This document shows, in pieces, positions 18,269-25,974 of a stretch of 54,172 nucleotides of DNA (positions are counted from its first letter, which is position 1; each line of letters begins with the position of its first letter). A program made the translations under genes and the position numbers. The notes below the pieces were generated by a model, which ran no database searches, had not been told where the DNA came from, and saw only the letters and a list, made by a program, of their open reading frames with translations. This DNA comes from Acidimicrobiaceae bacterium (GTDB taxonomy: Bacteria > Actinomycetota > Acidimicrobiia > Acidimicrobiales > RAAP-2): NCBI GenBank assembly GCA_027306585.1, contig DAHUZJ010000095.1, positions 1-54,172 on the forward strand, written 5' to 3'.

Positions 18269-19249
18269 TCATCCGAGGCCGTGGTCCCGACGCCGCTCGC
18301 CGGGGTCCCCGACACCGTAGGCGGAGCGCGTCGGCCCGGGGGGCACCGGCCCGGAGGGCGCCGGCCCGGGGGGCGCCGGCGACGGGGCGCGCCCCAGCTC
18401 GGCGAGGACGGCGTCGGCCAGCACCGGCCAGGCGGCGATCGCCCAGGGCCCGAACGACCGGTCGGCCAGCGAGGTGCACGCCACCCCGGCGACCGGGTCG
18501 ACCCAGAGGAACGACCCGGACTGGCCGAAGTGGCCGAAGGTCGCCGGGCTGTTGGTCCGGCCCGTCCAGTGGGGGTGCTTGCCGTCGCGCAGCTCGAACC
18601 CCAGCCCCCAGTCGCACGGGTCCTGCTGGCCGAACCCCGGCAGCACCCCGGGCAGGCCGGGAAAGGCGACGGTGGTGGCCTGCCGCAGGGTCTCGGGCGC
18701 GATCACCGTGGGGCGGAGCAGCTCGGCCCCGAGGGCGACGAGGTCCCGCAGCGTCCCGAGCACCCCGGCCGCCGGCGACGCGCCGGGACGCAGCGACGCC
18801 CCCGCCATCCCGACGGGCTCGAGGACGGCCTCCCGCAGGTACACGTCGAACGGCAGGCCGGAACGGGCCGCCACCAGCTCCCCGAGGAGGAGGTAGCCGG
18901 CATTCGAGTAGATGCGGCGGCGACCGGGACGGGCGAGCACCCGCCCGCCGTCCGGTGTCAGGCCGGAGGCGTGGGCCAAGAGGTGGGCGACGGTCGCACC
19001 CGGCGGCCCGGCCGGGTCCTCCAGGGCCACCGTCCCCTCCTCGACGGCGACCAGGACGGCCAGTGCGGTGCAGAGCTTGGTCACCGAGGCCCACGGAAAG
19101 ACCCGGTCGACGGCCCCGACGACCCCGGCCACGGCACAGTCCCGGCCGACGACGGGCCGGCGCGTGTCGTCGTCGCGGGGCCCGGCCGTGACCACCGCGG
19201 CCGCGGCGGCGCCGACCGGCCAGCTCGCCAACGCCTCGAGCGCCCGCAT
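18269..19249 (-). CDS. Serine hydrolase, beta-lactamase/class C family
   Basis: A 326-residue protein with the penicillin-binding fold motifs SVTK (Ser55-Lys58), YSN (114-116) and HFGQSG near residue 240 (the HxG-like third motif). No signal peptide is seen, so it is likely cytoplasmic; family members act as esterases, DD-peptidase-like or lactamase-like enzymes. It shares a 41-bp intergenic region with cofD. TACGCT on the minus strand at 19259-19264 sits 9 nt upstream of the ATG and is a plausible -10 box. The C-terminal 40 residues are Pro/Gly-rich. It may be co-transcribed with the glycosyltransferases; a link to glycan or peptidoglycan modification is only inference. Confidence 0.85.
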   Translation of the reverse strand: MRALEALASWPVGAAAAAVVTAGPRDDDTRRPVVGRDCAVAGVVGAVDRVFPWASVTKLCTALAVLVAVEEGTVALEDPAGPPGATVAHLLAHASGLTPDGGRVLARPGRRRIYSNAGYLLLGELVAARSGLPFDVYLREAVLEPVGMAGASLRPGASPAAGVLGTLRDLVALGAELLRPTVIAPETLRQATTVAFPGLPGVLPGFGQQDPCDWGLGFELRDGKHPHWTGRTNSPATFGHFGQSGSFLWVDPVAGVACTSLADRSFGPWAIAAWPVLADAVLAELGRAPSPAPPGPAPSGPVPPGPTRSAYGVGDPGERRRDHGLG

Positions 19250-19278
19250 CGTCTGGCGAGCGTACTGCCGGCCCCACG

Positions 19279-19284
19279 TATCCT
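19279..19284 (+). promoter_or_regulatory. -10 box (TATCCT), leaderless start of cofD
   Basis: TATCCT is followed by exactly 6 nt (GAGCCC) and GTG 19291. No ribosome-binding sequence is present, so a leaderless cofD-cofE mRNA is expected. Confidence 0.6.
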
Positions 19285-19290
19285 GAGCCC

Positions 19291-20238
19291 GTGGTCGTGA
19301 CCCTGGCAGGCGGTGTGGGAGCGGCCCGGCTCCTGGCCGGGCTGGTGCAGGTGGTCGACCCGTCGTCGGTGACCGCCGTGGTCAACACCGGCGACGACAT
19401 GGTCCTGCACGGGCTCCACATCAGCCCCGACGTCGACACGGTGACCTACACGCTCGGCGGGGTGTCCAACCTCGACACCGGCTGGGGGGTCGCCGGCGAG
19501 ACGTGGCACGTGATGGCCGCCCTGGAGAACCTGGGCGGCGAGGCGTGGTTCCGCCTGGGCGACCGGGACCTCGCCACCCACCTCTACCGCACCCAGCGCC
19601 TGTCGCAGGGGGCCACCCTGAGCGAGGTCACGGCCGAGCTGGCACGGGCCCGAGGTGTCGGGGTCCGGCTCCTGCCGATGTCCGACGACCCGGTCCGCAC
19701 CCGTCTCACCCTGGCCGAGACCGCAGGGGACCTCCCGGCCGGCTCCGACGTCGCCTTCCAGGACTACTTCGTGCGCCTGGGGCACGGTGTCGCCGTCCGG
19801 GCCGTGTCGTTCACCGGGGCGGACGCCGCCCGCCCGGCGCCCGGTGTGCTCGAGGCCCTCGCCGCCGCCGAGCAGATCGTCATCTGCCCCTCCAACCCGA
19901 TCGTGTCCATCGGGCCGCTCCTGGCGATCCCCGGCATCGGCGCCGCCCTGGCGGCCCGCCGGGACGACGTGGTCGCCGTCTCCCCCATCGTCGCCGGCGC
20001 CGCCCTCAAGGGGCCGGCCGACCGCCTGCTCGTCGAGCTCGGCCACGAAGCCTCGGTGGCCGGCGTGGCCCGCTGCTACGCCGGGGTCGCCGGGACGCTC
20101 GTGATCGACGAGGCGGACGCCGGGCTGGCCGGCGCGGTCGAGGCCGAGGGGTTGCGGGCGATCGTCGCCCCGACCGTCATGTCGACGCCCGAACGGGCGG
20201 CCGCGCTCGGCCGGCTGGTGCTCGATGCCCGTCGATGA
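19291..20238 (+). CDS. fbiA: CofD/FbiA, phospho-lactate or phosphoenolpyruvyl transferase of F420 biosynthesis
   Basis: A 315-residue CofD-family protein. Visible family features are the N-terminal glycine loop LAGGVGAARLLAGL, VVNTGDD (metal/substrate site), HISPDVDTVTYTL and CPSNPIVSIGPLLAI. It joins the activated three-carbon unit (lactyl- or enolpyruvyl-diphosphoguanosine) to the deazaflavin Fo, giving F420-0 or dehydro-F420-0 in the cytoplasm. It overlaps cofE by 14 nt. As in mycobacteria, the F420 genes sit between mannose-nucleotide and glycosyltransferase genes. The CofC/FbiD and Fo synthase (FbiC) partners are not in this window. Confidence 0.96.
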   Translation: MVVTLAGGVGAARLLAGLVQVVDPSSVTAVVNTGDDMVLHGLHISPDVDTVTYTLGGVSNLDTGWGVAGETWHVMAALENLGGEAWFRLGDRDLATHLYRTQRLSQGATLSEVTAELARARGVGVRLLPMSDDPVRTRLTLAETAGDLPAGSDVAFQDYFVRLGHGVAVRAVSFTGADAARPAPGVLEALAAAEQIVICPSNPIVSIGPLLAIPGIGAALAARRDDVVAVSPIVAGAALKGPADRLLVELGHEASVAGVARCYAGVAGTLVIDEADAGLAGAVEAEGLRAIVAPTVMSTPERAAALGRLVLDARR

Positions 20239-20944
20239 CCGGGCGGCCCTGACGGTCCTCCCCGTCACCGGCATCGGCGAGGTCCCCTCCGGCGTCGAGC
20301 TGGGCGCCCTCCTGGCCGAGGAGCTGGCCGGCGGCGTCCACGACGGCGACGTGCTCGTCGTGACCCAGAAGATCGTGTCCAAGGCCGAAGGGCGGTTGGT
20401 GGCGATCGACGCCGACGATCCGGCGGCCAAGCTCCGGCTCGTCGAGCAGGAGTCGGTCCGGGTGCTGCGCCGGCGCGGCGACCTCCTCATCACCGAGACG
20501 ACGCACGGCTTCGTCTGCGCCAACGCCGGGGTGGACCTGTCCAACGTGGCCGAGGGCACGGCGGCCCTCCTCCCCGTCGACCCGGACCGCTCCGCCCGGC
20601 GGATCCGGGGCGAGCTGCGGCGGCGGCTCGGGGTCGAGGTGGGGGTCATCGTGTCCGACACGTTCGGGCGCACGTGGCGACGCGGGGTGACCGACGTCGC
20701 CATCGGCTGCGCCGGGGTGGCCGCGGTCGTCGACCTGCGGGGCACGACGGATGCCGGCGGCCGGGAGCTGGTGGCGACCGAGGTGTGCGTCGCCGACGAG
20801 CTGGCCGCCGCCGCCGAGCTCGTGATGGGCAAGGACCGTCACGTGCCGGTGGCGATCGTCCGGGGCGTCCCCGCCGCCTGGCTGCGAGACGGCTCGGTGG
20901 CCGGCGAGATCGTGCGGACGACGGGCGAGGACCTGTTCCGCTAA
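20225..20944 (+). CDS. cofE: CofE, F420-0:gamma-L-glutamate ligase
   Basis: A 239-residue CofE-domain protein with DVLVVTQKIVSKAEGR, TTHGFVCANAGVDLSNV and VIVSDTFGRTWRRGVTDVAIG, the GTP/Mn and F420-binding motifs of this family. It adds glutamates in gamma linkage to F420-0. It stops at residue 239 where mycobacterial FbiB continues with a nitroreductase-like domain that reduces dehydro-F420-0 and extends the tail, so here that second activity must be separate or absent. ATG 20225 overlaps the end of cofD; an ATGA at 20235 is out of frame. Confidence 0.95.
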   Translation: MPVDDRAALTVLPVTGIGEVPSGVELGALLAEELAGGVHDGDVLVVTQKIVSKAEGRLVAIDADDPAAKLRLVEQESVRVLRRRGDLLITETTHGFVCANAGVDLSNVAEGTAALLPVDPDRSARRIRGELRRRLGVEVGVIVSDTFGRTWRRGVTDVAIGCAGVAAVVDLRGTTDAGGRELVATEVCVADELAAAAELVMGKDRHVPVAIVRGVPAAWLRDGSVAGEIVRTTGEDLFR

Positions 20945-21197
20945 CCCGGCGGACCCGCTCGCAGTAGGCGCCGCCGATGGCGACCACCGGCCGGTCGCGG
21001 TGGCCCCGCAACCGCCGAGCGAGGCTGGCGTGGCCGCCATGGTGCGCCGGGCCGCGCTGGCCGAGGCGGACGACGCGTCCTTCGCCGCCTGCTCCACCGC
21101 CACGGAGGGCAACCCCTTCATCGTCACCGAGCTCCTGACGACCATCGCCGCCGAAGGCTGGGCTGCGAGCGACGACGCGACCGCACACGTTGGCTGA
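20945..21197 (+). pseudogene. Stranded fragment of a LuxR/AAA-type regulator
   Basis: The open frame ending at 21197 reads as the middle of a large ATP-dependent LuxR-family (MalT/AAA_16-like) regulator: PPSEAGVAAMVRRAALAEAD, then ATEGNPFIVTELLTTIAAEG, where family members show A-T-G-G-N-P-F-L-V-x-E-L-L. Only about 65-80 residues remain. The upstream P-loop and downstream tetratricopeptide and HTH regions are missing, and the piece lies in the gap after cofE. It is a decayed remnant of an insertion or rearrangement, not an expressed domain. The GTG at 21000 is the only start in the piece. Confidence 0.6.
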
Positions 21198-21235
21198 CGG
21201 CGGCGGGCGAGGCCCCGGACCGGCCCGCCGCCCCG

Positions 21236-22201
21236 TCAGTCCGCCGGCGCCGGGGAGGTGCTCGCCCGCACGTGCTCGAGCACGGCGCGGGTCCCGTCGG
21301 CGAGCGTCGTCCAGGACCGCCAGCCCAGGTGGATGCGGGCCCGGGTGGGGTCGAGGGCGTTGCGCCGCAGCTCGCCCGGGCGAGGCGGGGCGTGCACGGG
21401 AGCGTGGTCGGAGCCGGCCACCTCGGCCATGGTGGCGTAGAGCTCGTTGACCGAGACCTCCCGGCCAGTGCCGATGTTGCAGACCAGGCCCTCGCCGCGG
21501 GTGGCGGCCCGGACGAAGGCGTCCACCACGTCGTCGACGTAGACGTAGTCCCGGGTCTGGGTGCCGTCGCCGTAGACGGTGACGGGCTTGCCGGCCACCA
21601 GGCGCTCGGCGAAGATCGCCACCACCCCGGCCTCGCCGTGGGGGTCCTGGCGGGGTCCGTAGACGTTGGCCAGGGCGAGGGCCGTGAACTCGACGCCGTG
21701 CAGCTCCCGGTAGGCGACGAGGTAGTCGAGGACGGCCTTCTTCGAGACCCCGTAGGGGGACAAGGGCCGGTGAGGGTGCGACTCGCGCAACGGCAGGGCG
21801 TCGTCGGCCGCCTCCCCGTAGAGGGTTCCGCCACTGGCGGCGAACACCACCCGCTCGCAGCCCGCCGCCCGGGCCCCCTCGAGCACGCGCAGGCTGCCGA
21901 TCACGTTCACGTCGGCGTCGAAGGCCGGCCGGTCGACCGAGACCCGGACGTCGATCTGTGCCGCCAGGTGGAAGACGACCTCGGGGTGCCGGTGGGCGAC
22001 GAGGTCCACCATGTCGGGCAGGCGCACGTCGAGCTGGTGGATGGTGAGGCGCCGCCCGCCGGTGGCCCGGGCCTCGGCCAGGTTGACGAGGGACCCCGTC
22101 GACAGATCGTCGACCACGTCCACGTCGTGACCCTCGGCCAGCAGCCGGTCGACGAGGGTCGAGCCGATGAACCCGGCACCGCCGGTGACCATCGCCCGCA
22201 T
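21236..22201 (-). CDS. NAD-dependent UDP-sugar epimerase (GalE-like)
   Basis: A 321-residue extended SDR with GGAGFIGS at residues 7-14, DDLSTG at the NAD ribose site, HLAAQIDV, AASGGTLYG holding the catalytic Ser/Thr, YGVSK as YxxxK, and YGDGTQTRDYVYVDD. These are typical of UDP-glucose/UDP-N-acetylglucosamine 4-epimerases. It likely supplies a UDP-sugar to the glycosyltransferases of this locus. ATG 22201 follows the stop of the nucleotidyltransferase by 5 nt; an alternative GTG at 22210 would overlap that stop. It is the last gene of the minus operon starting at 24137. Confidence 0.92.
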   Translation of the reverse strand: MRAMVTGGAGFIGSTLVDRLLAEGHDVDVVDDLSTGSLVNLAEARATGGRRLTIHQLDVRLPDMVDLVAHRHPEVVFHLAAQIDVRVSVDRPAFDADVNVIGSLRVLEGARAAGCERVVFAASGGTLYGEAADDALPLRESHPHRPLSPYGVSKKAVLDYLVAYRELHGVEFTALALANVYGPRQDPHGEAGVVAIFAERLVAGKPVTVYGDGTQTRDYVYVDDVVDAFVRAATRGEGLVCNIGTGREVSVNELYATMAEVAGSDHAPVHAPPRPGELRRNALDPTRARIHLGWRSWTTLADGTRAVLEHVRASTSPAPAD

Positions 22202-22206
22202 GGCGC

Positions 22207-23289
22207 TCACTCCGGCTCGGGCACGCGCCGCCCGTCCACGACGTCGTGGGGTGCGACCTCGGCCCCGAAGCCGAGCACCGAGAGGGGCCGGACGTCGGCA
22301 CCGGCGCCCACCACGGCGCCGGCCCCCAGCACCGACCCGACCACCGAGGCGCCGGCGCACACCCGGGACCCGGCGAGGAGCGCCGACTCGACCACCGTGG
22401 CTCCGTCCTCGACCACGCACCCCGCACCGATCACGGACCGGTCGACGGTGGCGCCGGCCGCCACCCGGGCCCCGTCGGCCACCAGGCTGGCACCCGCCAC
22501 CTTGCCGGCCACCTCCGGGTGCCCGAGCACCCAGTACCCGTCGACGACCCGCCGGGCGCCCGGCACCGGCGGTCCGGGGCGACGGCCCTCGAGGAGGTCC
22601 CACTGGGCCTGGAGATAGGCCGCCGGCGTCCCGGTGTCGAGCCAGTAGGCGTCGTCGGCACGGGCGAACAGCCGGCCGTCGACGACCATGGCCGGGAAGG
22701 TCTCCCGCTCGATGGACACCCGGCGGTCGGGGGCGATCCGGGCCAGCACCGACGGCTCGAGCACATAGGTGCCGGCGTTGATCAGGTTGGTCGGCGCCTC
22801 GCCGGGGGGCGGCTTCTCGACGAAGGCCGTCACACGCCCCTCGTCGTCGGTCGGGACCACCCCGAAGGCGGAGGGATCGGCGACCGGGTGGAGGGCGATC
22901 GTGCCCTCGGCCCGTCGCGCCCGGTGGAAGGCGACCAGCGCTCCGACGTCCAGGTCGGTGAGGACGTCCCCGTTCACCACCACGAAGGTGTCGCCGATCC
23001 CCGCGTGGACGGCGGCGAACCGGACGGCGCCGGCGGTGTCCAGCGGCTCGGGCTCGACGGCGTAGGACAGCCGCACGCCGGCGGCCACCCCATCGGGGTA
23101 GGCGCGGAGGAAGGCGTCGGGCAGGTAGCCGAGCGACAGCACCGCCTCGTCGACCCCGTGGCGAGCCAGCTGGCCGAGCACCCGCTCGATCATGGGCTGC
23201 TCGGCGACGGGCAGCATCTGCTTGGGGGTGGCGAGGGTGAGCGGTCGAAGGCGGGTACCCTCCCCTCCGACCAGGACGACAGCCTGCAC
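22207..23289 (-). CDS. Mannose-1-phosphate guanylyltransferase-like nucleotidyltransferase with hexapeptide domain
   Basis: A 360-residue protein. The N-terminal nucleotidyltransferase domain has VGGEGTRLRPLTLATPKQMLPV (G-x-G-T-R-x-R pyrophosphorylase loop), VVVNGDVLTD (metal-binding Asp) and FVEKP near residue 150. The C-terminal 100 residues form a left-handed beta-helix of hexapeptide type (for example GAGCVVEDGATVVESALLAG). This is the architecture of the actinobacterial GDP-mannose pyrophosphorylase beside fbiA/fbiB, so GDP-mannose from mannose-1-P and GTP is the most likely product; glucose-1-P specificity cannot be excluded. It starts with GTG 23289, 2 nt after the preceding stop, and would use the product of manB at 638. 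Confidence 0.85.
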   Translation of the reverse strand: MQAVVLVGGEGTRLRPLTLATPKQMLPVAEQPMIERVLGQLARHGVDEAVLSLGYLPDAFLRAYPDGVAAGVRLSYAVEPEPLDTAGAVRFAAVHAGIGDTFVVVNGDVLTDLDVGALVAFHRARRAEGTIALHPVADPSAFGVVPTDDEGRVTAFVEKPPPGEAPTNLINAGTYVLEPSVLARIAPDRRVSIERETFPAMVVDGRLFARADDAYWLDTGTPAAYLQAQWDLLEGRRPGPPVPGARRVVDGYWVLGHPEVAGKVAGASLVADGARVAAGATVDRSVIGAGCVVEDGATVVESALLAGSRVCAGASVVGSVLGAGAVVGAGADVRPLSVLGFGAEVAPHDVVDGRRVPEPE

Positions 23290-23291
23290 GG

Positions 23292-24137
23292 CTACTTGCC
23301 AGTCGTGGTCGTGGTCGACGTCGACGAAGGAGCCGTCGTCGGAGTCGACGAAGGAGCCGTCGTCGTGGTCGACGAAGGAGCCGTCGTCGTGGTCGACCCC
23401 GTGGCGGGGGCCGTCGTGGTCGTGGACGAGCTCCCAAGGGAGGCACTCGCCTGGACGAGGGCCGTCACGACCTTGCCGTTGGGCTTGGCCAGGCTGGTCC
23501 CCTTGGGCACGAACCCGATGGTGATGAGCTGGTTGTCGGTGAACTTGAGCGTCCGCGGGTCGCCGGCTACCACGTGGGCCTTGCCCTTCGTGTCGAAGGC
23601 GTTGGTCCAGTAGGCCACCTGCACGTAGGCCTTCTTGCCGGCGTCAGGCGTGCCGGTGGGGCACGATTGCCCGTTGCGGTAGATGGTGGACTTCTTCTTC
23701 CCGGAGGGCACGGCGACCGATGTGGCGCTCAGCGCCATGTGCGGATAGCCGGCGACGAACTTGCCCAGGACCGCGTTGTCCCCCGCGGCCGAGGCCGTCT
23801 TCGGCGAGACCACGATCAGCCCGTTGCCCGTCGTGTAGAAGGACTGCGACGACGACCCGCTGGTCTTGGCGTTGGAGGCCACCGATGTGAGCTCCTTGCC
23901 GCAAACGTTGAAGGCGAACCCGGCGTACCAGGTCGTCGACGTGGTGGGCGCGACGCTGGAGCTCGCCGCCGTCGGGTGCTGGTACTGGTACCGGGAGTAG
24001 ACGAGGGACGCCAGGCCCACGATCACGATGAGGACCAGGGCGGCATACCAGTTGACCGGCACCTGGCCGCGGTAGGTCCGACCGCCCCCGGTCGCACCGG
24101 CGCGGGCGACCCACTTCCCGGTCGAAGTCCTCGGCAT
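23292..24137 (-). CDS. Membrane-anchored protein with Ser/Thr/Pro repeat tail
   Basis: A 281-residue protein with one signal-anchor helix (YAALVLIVIVGLASLVY, about residues 31-47), a folded extracytoplasmic domain of about 170 residues with two cysteines (CGKEL and SCPTG), and a tail of TTTTAPSS repeats that looks like a stalk or O-glycosylation substrate. The domain family is not recognised; it has an FKBP-like feel (VQVAYWTNAFDTKGK, TIGFVPKGTSL) but this is weak. ATG 24137 follows TAGTGT at 24147-24152 (minus) by 9 nt. It leads the operon with the guanylyltransferase-like and epimerase genes, 2 nt apart, suggesting an envelope role. Confidence 0.75.
   Translation of the reverse strand: MPRTSTGKWVARAGATGGGRTYRGQVPVNWYAALVLIVIVGLASLVYSRYQYQHPTAASSSVAPTTSTTWYAGFAFNVCGKELTSVASNAKTSGSSSQSFYTTGNGLIVVSPKTASAAGDNAVLGKFVAGYPHMALSATSVAVPSGKKKSTIYRNGQSCPTGTPDAGKKAYVQVAYWTNAFDTKGKAHVVAGDPRTLKFTDNQLITIGFVPKGTSLAKPNGKVVTALVQASASLGSSSTTTTAPATGSTTTTAPSSTTTTAPSSTPTTAPSSTSTTTTTGK
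23321..23392. repeat. Three tandem 24-bp repeats in the Ser/Thr tail
   Basis: A 24-bp unit beginning TCGACGAAGGAGCCGTCGTC occurs three times in a row and encodes the TTTTAPSS octapeptide. The last two copies are identical. Confidence 0.75.
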
Positions 24138-24198
24138 GGCGCGATGACACTAGCAACCGAACCCTGCCTCCCTTGGGCAGCCGGGCCGTCGCCGCCCG

Positions 24199-25014
24199 TC
24201 ACCGCCGTCCCGCCAAGGCACCGGCGTCGTGGCGCCGGCTGAGCAGGTCGTACAGGGCTGCCGTCCGGGGGTGCACCCAGCGAGCCAGGTCGGCGGTGAC
24301 CGACGGGGGCCCGGCGCGGGGCACGGGCGGCCCGCCACCCAAGAGCCCGATCAGCTCCGCCATCGCCGCCTCCACGCCCGCCGGGTTGCCCTGGAGGTCC
24401 GCCGCCCGAAGGAGGTCCCGGTACAGCCGCTCGTCGTAGGGGGCGGCCAGAAGGCCGCGGCGGGCCGCCCGCTCGGCCCCGTGGCCGTCCCCGGCGGCCA
24501 GCCGGTCCCGGACGACGGCGCGCGCCAGCTGGACGACGGCGTCCTCCACCTCGGCGGCGACCCCTTCGAGCACCGTCCAGTCGGCGGTGCGCAGCCCGTC
24601 GAACGGCCGCCCGCGCACCAACCCGAGCGCGGCCACCCAGGCGCCCGGATCGCCCGTCGAGGCCAGCCCCTGGAACCGCTGCCAGTCGGTGGACACGGCT
24701 GGACCGAGGCGGAGACGCCCACGGCCGTGGGGCAGGTGGTCACCACCGGCGCGAGAGCGACCGAGCGTGCGACGCGCCGCCGACACCGTCGAGTGGCGGG
24801 TGGGATCGGCCACCAGCCGATCGGGCCACAGGGCGGTGGCCCACCGGTCGGCCGTGACCCCTTCGGGGTGGAGTGCCAAGTACACGATCAGCTCCAGACC
24901 CCACGGGCGCCGGAACGGGCGCGCCGCACCGACCACGACCACCGGACCCAGGATCTGCACCTCGACCTCCGCCCGGGCGTCGGCGTGGGCGCTCTGCTGC
25001 TGGAGCGGCTGCAC
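24199..25014 (-). CDS. BTAD-type transcriptional regulator (start uncertain)
   Basis: About 271 residues. EVEVQILGPVVVVGAARPF with VYLALHPEGVTADRWATALWPD is an OmpR/SARP-type winged-helix domain (residues 15-110), and the remainder, with WVAALGLVRGRPFDGL, AAEVEDAVVQLARAVV and PYDERLYRDLLRAADLQGNPAGVEAAM, is the bacterial transcriptional activator (BTAD) TPR-like domain. In many actinobacteria this forms the C-terminus of large membrane LysM-BTAD proteins. Here the frame has no good start: GTG 25014 and GTG 25050 both lack ribosome sites. The small membrane ORF just upstream, in another frame, may be its original N-terminus. Confidence 0.7.
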   Translation of the reverse strand: MQPLQQQSAHADARAEVEVQILGPVVVVGAARPFRRPWGLELIVYLALHPEGVTADRWATALWPDRLVADPTRHSTVSAARRTLGRSRAGGDHLPHGRGRLRLGPAVSTDWQRFQGLASTGDPGAWVAALGLVRGRPFDGLRTADWTVLEGVAAEVEDAVVQLARAVVRDRLAAGDGHGAERAARRGLLAAPYDERLYRDLLRAADLQGNPAGVEAAMAELIGLLGGGPPVPRAGPPSVTADLARWVHPRTAALYDLLSRRHDAGALAGRR

Positions 25015-25067
25015 GCTCCCGAACGGTCGGGACCGCCGGGCGGGCGACACCGCCGCGGCGAAGTGGA

Positions 25068-25379
25068 TCAGCGCCGAGCGGGCTCCCCGAGGGTGGCCGG
25101 GCCACTGCCCGCGTCGGCCCCGGCGTCCAGGCCGGCGACGGGGATGGCATCGGCCGAGCCCGACAGGGAGCGCTGCCCCTCTGCCGGGGAGGGACCGCAA
25201 CGGAGGCCAAGGCCGCAGGAGGTGCCGCTCCGCCGGCTGCGAATTCGGCGCCACGCGTATGCGGTGACCACGGCGGCGGCCGCGAGCAGCCACGCGACGG
25301 TGGCGTTGCCGCTGATGCTGCCGAGGGCGTAGCCCACGACGGCGGCCGCACCGAGACGAACGACAGGGCACGTACCCAC
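25068..25379 (-). CDS. Small membrane protein or frameshifted N-terminus of the BTAD protein
   Basis: A 103-residue frame with a helix pair (RLGAAAVVGYALGSI and TVAWLLAAAAVVTAYAW, residues 8-43), then RRIRSRR and a Ser/Gly/Pro-rich cytoplasmic tail. GTG 25379 is preceded by TAGGGT at 25386-25391 (minus) with a 6-nt spacer, so it has its own leaderless promoter and is probably expressed. The BTAD frame begins just after its stop and also stays open across this whole region, so a frameshift within 25070-25250 would fuse the two into one membrane-tethered regulator. Whether this is one broken gene or two coupled genes cannot be decided here. Confidence 0.5.
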   Translation of the reverse strand: MGTCPVVRLGAAAVVGYALGSISGNATVAWLLAAAAVVTAYAWRRIRSRRSGTSCGLGLRCGPSPAEGQRSLSGSADAIPVAGLDAGADAGSGPATLGEPARR

Positions 25380-25455
25380 ACCCCGACCCTACCGCCCTCT
25401 ACCCCCGGGCGTACCTCGTGGAGCCGGACGCGAACGTGCGGCCCGAGATCTCCTT

Positions 25456-25471
25456 ATACCCCCATGGGTAT
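25456..25471. promoter_or_regulatory. CsoR/CstR-type operator
   Basis: A perfect inverted repeat ATACCC-CCAT-GGGTAT with 6-bp arms and a 4-bp centre. Operators of the CsoR/RcnR/CstR family of copper- or persulfide-sensing repressors commonly have this form. It ends 4 nt before the TAAGGT -10 box (25476-25481; extended by TGC) of the DUF2892 gene, so binding would block RNA polymerase. No CsoR-family gene is in the window. Confidence 0.6.
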
Positions 25472-25488
25472 CTGCTAAGGTCACCGGG

Positions 25489-25833
25489 ATGGCAACCACC
25501 GCACCGCACGACACCGCACCGCACACCCACGACGCCTCGCCCCACGGGTCGCAGCAGGGCGATGTCGGGCACGACCACGCCACCCCGCTCGGTGGACGCC
25601 GCTTCAGCGCCGGCGGCTCGTGCGCAACGGGCAGCGCCTGGCCGAAGCACCGGGTCCTCTTCCTTCTCGCCGGTACCTTCACCGTCACGGGGACGGCACT
25701 GGCGGCGGGAGTGAACCCCTGGTTCGCGCTGCTCCCGGGCCTGGTGGGGCTCAACCAGCTCCTCTTGGTGGCCACCGGCTGGTGCCCGGCCTCGGCGGTG
25801 CTCGACCGCGTCCTCCCCTCCGCTCAGAGCTGA
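25489..25833 (+). CDS. DUF2892 (YgaP-like) membrane protein
   Basis: A 114-residue protein. The first 50 residues are His/Gly-rich (HDTAPHTHDASPHG, GHDHATPLGG), a possible metal-binding tail. The rest is the DUF2892 hairpin RVLFLLAGTFTVTGTALAAG with VNPWFALLPGLVGLNQLLLVATGWCPASAVL, where the GWCP motif is characteristic. Such domains anchor rhodanese (sulfurtransferase) proteins or stand alone in sulfide/persulfide and metal stress operons. ATG 25489 lies 7 nt after the TAAGGT box, a leaderless start. The CsoR-type operator upstream suggests induction by reactive sulfur or copper; the sensing role is inference. Confidence 0.85.
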   Translation: MATTAPHDTAPHTHDASPHGSQQGDVGHDHATPLGGRRFSAGGSCATGSAWPKHRVLFLLAGTFTVTGTALAAGVNPWFALLPGLVGLNQLLLVATGWCPASAVLDRVLPSAQS

Positions 25834-25845
25834 CAGCCCGGCCTC

Positions 25846-25935
25846 GGCGGTCGGCGCGGGTCGGCGGTCGGCACCGGCGGTCGGCGCGGGTCGGCGGTCG
25901 GCGGTCGGCGGTCGGCGGTCGGCACCGGCGGTCGG
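25846..25935. repeat. GGTCGGC simple repeat array
   Basis: Two near-perfect 29-bp units containing GGTCGGCGCGGGTCGGC, then further 7-bp GGTCGGC units, lie just before the SDR promoter. A shorter GTCGGC-rich stretch recurs at about 27290-27345 after the GNAT gene. There is no coding sense; probably a slippage-prone array. Confidence 0.7.
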
Positions 25936-25974
25936 CCCTGTGGGGAGCGGCCACCGGCCGGTAGCGTCGCCCGC

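Noticed and set aside
25846-25935. GGTCGGC array considered as CRISPR or origin iterons
   Set aside because: No unique spacers, pure GC slippage pattern, no dnaA or rep gene nearby.
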